Of a stretch of 8,344 nt of DNA, positions 5,239 to 8,344 are shown in pieces. A model generated the notes under the pieces. It was not told where the DNA came from. It ran no database searches and saw nothing but the letters and a program-made list of their open reading frames with translations. How positions within the stretch are numbered: the first letter of the stretch is position 1; the number at the start of each line of letters is the position of its first letter. This DNA is from Niastella sp. (GTDB lineage Bacteria > Bacteroidota > Bacteroidia > Chitinophagales > Chitinophagaceae): positions 1 to 8,344 of the forward strand of contig JAJKIL010000211.1 of assembly GCA_021154515.1 (NCBI GenBank), in the 5' to 3' direction. The position numbers were made by a program, and so were the translations under genes.

Positions 5239-6954
5239 ATGTCAGAAAATATTCACCATACTAATCCCAATAGCTCACCGCCGAATGGCGGAATCGATAA
5301 TAGCTCCCCCTTTAGGAGGCAGGGGGGTGGGATGGAGGGATTCGCCTCTCTCCTATTCACGCTTGGCACCAGCACCAAAACAAATGATAAGCTACACGCC
5401 TTATCAACCTATTTTGCGCATGCCGACGAAAAGGATAAGGTGTGGGTGATTGCCCTGTTCAGCGGTCGCCGGCCACGCCGCACCGTTAGTGGCACCCAGC
5501 TGGCAGTATGGTGTTGTGAATTAGTTGATCTGCCCATCTGGCTCTTCCAGGAATGCTATCATACCGTAGGCGATCTCTCGGAAACAATTGCTTTATTGAT
5601 CCCCGAGAAAAATGATTCTTACACCCCCTCTATTGGAGGGGGTCCGGGGGCCACCCACCCACTCCATTACTACGTTGAACAATTCCAGCAACTCGAAAAA
5701 GCCACCGAATCCGAAAAGAAAGCATTTATTCTGCAGTCATGGCTGGAACTAAGCAGCCGCGAACGGTTTGTATTCAACAAATTACTGTCAGGCACTTTCA
5801 GGGTGGGCGTATCGCAAAAATTAATGGTGAACGCACTGGCCCGAACCGTTCAACTGGAACCGAGCGTTATTGCCCATCGCATCAGCGGTAACTGGGACCC
5901 CGCCACCACTGCCTTTGAACAGTTGTTAAGCGAGCAGTCAACCCAAACAGATCATTCAAAACCCTATCCTTTCTACCTCGCCTATGCGTTGGAAGGCCCC
6001 TTACAGGATCTGGGCGAACCGGCAGACTGGCAGGCCGAATGGAAATGGGATGGCATCCGCGGACAAATAATAAAACGCAACGACCAGTTGTTTGTATGGA
6101 GCCGCGGCGAAGACCTTATCACCGACAAGTTTCCGGAATACACTATTCTGCAAAGCAAACTGGAAAACGGCACTGTCATTGACGGTGAAATATTGCCCTA
6201 CAAAGATGGGCAGGTACTCAACTTTAACGTACTGCAAACCCGCATTGGCAGAAAGAACATTACAAAAAAGAATTTACAGGAAGCACCTGTTGGATTATTT
6301 GCCTATGACCTGCTTGAACTAAATGGCGAAGATATCCGGCATTGGGCACTAGCCGAGCGGCGGGCTGCTTTGGAAACACTGGTCAATTCACTGCAACTGC
6401 CCTGGCTGCAACTATCCCCTATTGTTACCTTCAGCAATTGGGAAGAACTGACCACTATTCGCGAACAAAGCCGCAACCTCAACAGTGAAGGGTTGATGTT
6501 AAAACGCAGCGCATCTGCCTACCAGGTAGGCCGCAAGCGGGGCGACTGGTGGAAATGGAAAATTGACCCGCTCACCATCGATGCGGTAATGGTATATGCA
6601 CAAAAAGGAACCGGCCGCCGCAGCAACCTGTACACCGATTATACCTTCGCAGTAAAAGATGGCGACAAACTGGTTCCGTTTACCAAAGCTTATTCCGGAT
6701 TGACCGATAAAGAATTCGCCCAGGTAGATTCCTTTGTAAAAAAGAACTCCCTCGAAAAATTTGGACCGGTTCGCACCGTTAAACCCGAACTGGTTTTTGA
6801 AATAGCCTTTGAAGGAATAGCTGCCAGCAACCGTCACAAATCGGGCGTAGCCCTTCGCTTTCCCCGCATCAGCCGTTGGAGGACAGATAAACTACCTAAC
6901 GATATCAATACTTTAGAAGACCTGAAGCGAATGTTGGAGCTATATGGGAAATAA
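5239..6954 (+). CDS. ATP-dependent DNA ligase (LigB/LigC-like, exonuclease-associated bacterial family)
   Basis: Seals nicked DNA by ATP-dependent adenylation (TIGR04120-type family), additional to the NAD-dependent replicative ligase expected elsewhere. The order is an N-terminal helical DNA-binding domain (FASLLFTLGTSTKTND through SGRRPRR, then FNKLLSGTFRVGVSQKL at 179-195) and the nucleotidyltransferase domain. That domain has motif I KWDG (adenylated K269), YDLLELNG near 356-363, motif IV EGLMLKR (417-423) and motif V WWKWKID with K439/K441. An OB fold follows from about 450, ending ALRFPRISRWRTDK. At 571 residues it is longer than the usual 525-540. About 31 residues precede the canonical beginning (MEGF, ATG at 5332), and about 15 extra lie at 126-140; both are encoded by palindromic repeats. 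The start at 5239 is preferred because AAAAGAAAA precedes it, a favourable Bacteroidota context, and it couples to the exonuclease stop. The often-linked helicase and phosphoesterase genes do not follow. Confidence 0.93.
   Translation: MSENIHHTNPNSSPPNGGIDNSSPFRRQGGGMEGFASLLFTLGTSTKTNDKLHALSTYFAHADEKDKVWVIALFSGRRPRRTVSGTQLAVWCCELVDLPIWLFQECYHTVGDLSETIALLIPEKNDSYTPSIGGGPGATHPLHYYVEQFQQLEKATESEKKAFILQSWLELSSRERFVFNKLLSGTFRVGVSQKLMVNALARTVQLEPSVIAHRISGNWDPATTAFEQLLSEQSTQTDHSKPYPFYLAYALEGPLQDLGEPADWQAEWKWDGIRGQIIKRNDQLFVWSRGEDLITDKFPEYTILQSKLENGTVIDGEILPYKDGQVLNFNVLQTRIGRKNITKKNLQEAPVGLFAYDLLELNGEDIRHWALAERRAALETLVNSLQLPWLQLSPIVTFSNWEELTTIREQSRNLNSEGLMLKRSASAYQVGRKRGDWWKWKIDPLTIDAVMVYAQKGTGRRSNLYTDYTFAVKDGDKLVPFTKAYSGLTDKEFAQVDSFVKKNSLEKFGPVRTVKPELVFEIAFEGIAASNRHKSGVALRFPRISRWRTDKLPNDINTLEDLKRMLELYGK
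5303..5339 (-). repeat. C5/G5 palindromic element, copy 2 (inverted; ligase 5' codons)
   Basis: GCTCCCCCTTTAGGAGG followed by CAGGGGGGTGGGATGGAGG, the reverse-complement orientation of copy 1, with a perfect 13-bp match at 5304-5316. It encodes SSPFRRQGGGMEG of the ligase and overlaps the alternative ATG at 5332. Confidence 0.72.
5621..5657 (-). repeat. C5/G5 palindromic element, copy 3 (in frame inside the ligase gene)
   Basis: ACCCCCTC (5623-5630) pairs perfectly with GAGGGGGT (5636-5643) around a TATTG loop, followed by CCGGGGGCC. The order C-run, T-rich loop, GGAGG, second G-run is that of copy 2, though the sequence is more diverged. It encodes the glycine-rich stretch TPSIGGGPGATH (residues 129-140) between ALLIPEK and PLHYYVEQF, a position where ligases of this family vary in length. 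Confidence 0.65.
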
Positions 6955-6963
6955 GAAACAGTT

Positions 6964-7064
6964 ACAGGTTTCAAGTTTCAGGTTTCAGGTTCCGAGTTCA
7001 GTGTTGCCGCGTCGCGGTCTTTGCCCTCTGCCCTCTGCCTTGCCTTTCCACTGTCTACTGCCTT
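6964..7064. repeat. Two joined heptamer arrays between ligase and cytochrome genes
   Basis: The first array has six 7-bp units ending in GTT: ACAGGTT (6964), TCAAGTT (6971), TCAGGTT (6978 and 6985), CCGAGTT (6992), CAGTGTT (6999-7005). After a short GC-rich bridge (7006-7018) comes a second array of the guaA type: CTTTGCC (7019), CTCTGCC (7026 and 7033). The phase then slips by 4 bp and continues as CTTTCCA (7044), CTGTCTA (7051), CTGCCTT (7058-7064). No hairpin strong enough to be called a terminator was seen after the ligase. Confidence 0.72.
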
Positions 7065-7102
7065 TTAAAATACTTATAACTTCCTACTTACCGCATCTGT
7101 CG

Positions 7103-7110
7103 TAACTTAG
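7103..7110 (+). promoter_or_regulatory. Weak candidate -7 box before the cytochrome gene
   Basis: TAACTTAG lies 4 bp before the ATG at 7115 and resembles TAnnTTTG with one mismatch, in nearly the same position relative to the start as the guaA box. No TTTG is found at the expected distance upstream; the next candidate region (TTTTAAAA, 7063-7070) does not fit. Low confidence. Confidence 0.22.
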
Positions 7111-7114
7111 GGGA

Positions 7115-8344
7115 ATGAAAAAATGGATGGTGCTCAGTCTCATTATGATCAGTGGCGTAGCCTTTACCGGTGTGTTAATCAGCGAATATGAACCCGTTCC
7201 TATTCCGCCCAGCACACAACGCACCGGGGGCGATGTGCAGAAAGGATATGAGTATCTGACTACCGGCGAGTACGTAAAAGGGGGTATCCCTTTCAAGACC
7301 TGGTTGATGGGGATGGGCAAAAGCAAAACCAATTACCTGCAGCGTACCGGCAATAATGCCGAGATCTCTCACGAATATAATACGGTTACAGCGGCCAATG
7401 GCGAAGTACTGGTAGCGCCCAATTGCATGCAATGTCATGCACAGGTGTTCGATGGTAAACTGGTAATGGGTTTGGGTAATACCTTTATAGATTTCACCCG
7501 TAATGAAAAGCTGAATGTAAAAAACCTGAAAGCAGTGGAGAGTCTGCTGAAACTAACCTCTGCCAGCAGATATAGAGCAGCCAAACCGTTTCTGGATGTA
7601 GCCGAGGCCATCTCTCCCTATCTCATCGTTAATACCCGTGGCGTAAATGCCGCCGATCGCCTGGCAGCCGTACTGGTTGCACACCGCGATCCGGTAACAT
7701 TTAAATGGAACCCCGACGTACAGCTGGATATTCCCGAAACCGTTATTCCGTCTGATGTACCACCATGGTGGTTGCTGAAGAAAAAGAATGCGATGTTCTA
7801 CAATGGATTTGGCCGTGGCGATTTTGGCCGTTTCCTGATGGCCTCCAACCTGCTTACTGTAAATGATACGGCAGAGTCGGCGGAAGTTGATTCACACATG
7901 CCCGATCTGCTGGCTTATATTTATTCATTGGAGCCGCCCAAATATCCCGGCACTATCGATAAAACACTGGCCGGTGATGGCGAAAAGATCTTTAATAAAA
8001 AATGTGGTGGCTGTCACGGTTCCTATGGCGCTACTGAAAAATACCCCAACCTGTTGATCCCCGAGCCGGTTATTCAAACTGATTCCCTGTTGTACAAAAG
8101 CAATTATTCCGCTTCACAGTTTGTTGACTGGTTCAATAAAAGCTGGTTCACCACAGGCGATCATCCGGCGCGGCTGGAACCATTTATGGGATACATTGCG
8201 CCCCCGCTCGATGGCATTTGGGTTACAGCACCCTACCTGCATAACGGTTCTGTGCCAACGTTAGAGGCCTTGCTTAACAGCGATCTTCGCCCCAGATACT
8301 GGAGCCGCGATTTTGACAACCCGGAATACGACTATGAAAAAATA
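7115..8344 (+). CDS. Dihaem c-type cytochrome, RoxA/dihaem oxidoreductase-like (3' end outside the window)
   Basis: 410 codons are present without a stop; the gene continues past the edge. The start MKKWMVLSLIMISGVAF is followed by a hydrophobic segment (about residues 4-22), an export signal or a membrane anchor; no clear cleavage motif is seen. Two haem c sites are present, CMQCH (C104/C107/H108) and CGGCH (C297/C300/H301), so the protein acts outside the cytoplasmic membrane and needs the cytochrome c maturation system. The segment APPLDGIWVTAPYLHNGSVP, ending near residue 381 and followed by TLEALL, is typical of the C-terminal domain of RoxA-type and dihaem peroxidase-like enzymes. The substrate cannot be told: peroxide, a small organic or polymer oxidation, or simple electron transfer are all open. 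The large inter-haem region of about 190 residues argues against a plain electron carrier. Not evidently linked functionally to the DNA-repair genes upstream. Confidence 0.87.
   Translation, partial: MKKWMVLSLIMISGVAFTGVLISEYEPVPIPPSTQRTGGDVQKGYEYLTTGEYVKGGIPFKTWLMGMGKSKTNYLQRTGNNAEISHEYNTVTAANGEVLVAPNCMQCHAQVFDGKLVMGLGNTFIDFTRNEKLNVKNLKAVESLLKLTSASRYRAAKPFLDVAEAISPYLIVNTRGVNAADRLAAVLVAHRDPVTFKWNPDVQLDIPETVIPSDVPPWWLLKKKNAMFYNGFGRGDFGRFLMASNLLTVNDTAESAEVDSHMPDLLAYIYSLEPPKYPGTIDKTLAGDGEKIFNKKCGGCHGSYGATEKYPNLLIPEPVIQTDSLLYKSNYSASQFVDWFNKSWFTTGDHPARLEPFMGYIAPPLDGIWVTAPYLHNGSVPTLEALLNSDLRPRYWSRDFDNPEYDYEKI

Noticed and set aside
5188..5657. Ends of an insertion sequence or integron attC sites
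   Set aside because: No transposase or integrase between or near the copies, no target-site duplication seen, and the copies differ in length and inner sequence.
1101..7064. CRISPR array
   Set aside because: The 7-bp units have no spacers and no repeats of 23-47 bp, and no cas gene is present.

Overview
The window looks like chromosomal DNA of a member of the Bacteroidota, most likely Chitinophagia (Chitinophaga/Niastella-like). This is inferred from three things: A-rich or bare translation starts without a good Shine-Dalgarno sequence, a TTTG / TAnnTTTG-like promoter ending almost on the guaA start codon, and the family flavour of the proteins (a GMP synthase ending in KPPATIEWE, a TonB-era type I periplasmic-binding-fold protein, a ligase-associated exonuclease plus ATP-dependent ligase). 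The species assignment is inference only.

Layout. 70-902 (minus strand) is the decayed 3' part of an AlbA_2/RecG-like ATP-binding regulator. Its N-terminal DNA-binding half is absent, and a frameshift separates the GHKL-like domain from the winged helix. 903-1153 is non-coding: an AT-rich stretch, then a short array of 7-bp repeats that runs into the guaA promoter. 1154-2686 is an intact guaA (GMP synthase), closed by a hairpin at 2702-2725. 2791-4038 is a secreted type I periplasmic-binding-fold protein with no transporter genes next to it, closed by a strong intrinsic terminator at 4063-4105. 4200-5231 and 5239-6954 are a two-gene DNA-repair unit: a beta-CASP metallo-beta-lactamase exonuclease and an ATP-dependent DNA ligase, 7 bp apart. 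The Lhr-type helicase and the phosphoesterase that often accompany this pair are not in the window. From 7115 the window enters a c-type cytochrome with two CxxCH haem sites that resembles the RoxA/dihaem oxidoreductase group and runs off the right edge.

The most unusual content is in the repeats, not in the genes. First, four of the gene-gene gaps carry short degenerate arrays with 7-bp periodicity. Their unit sequences differ (CCTTTGC, GGTAACC, GTTACCG and TCAGGTT types), but the period is the same. One array supplies the apparent -33 box of guaA. Second, a C5...G5 palindromic element occurs three times in the exonuclease-ligase operon. It forms the C-terminal tail of the exonuclease, lies in inverted orientation across the N-terminal extension of the ligase, and sits in frame within a linker of the ligase itself. 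The first two copies can pair across the gene junction and enclose the ligase start codon. I found no CRISPR array, insertion sequence, tRNA or rRNA, and nothing I can defend as a wholly new multi-gene system. The two repeat families are the best leads.
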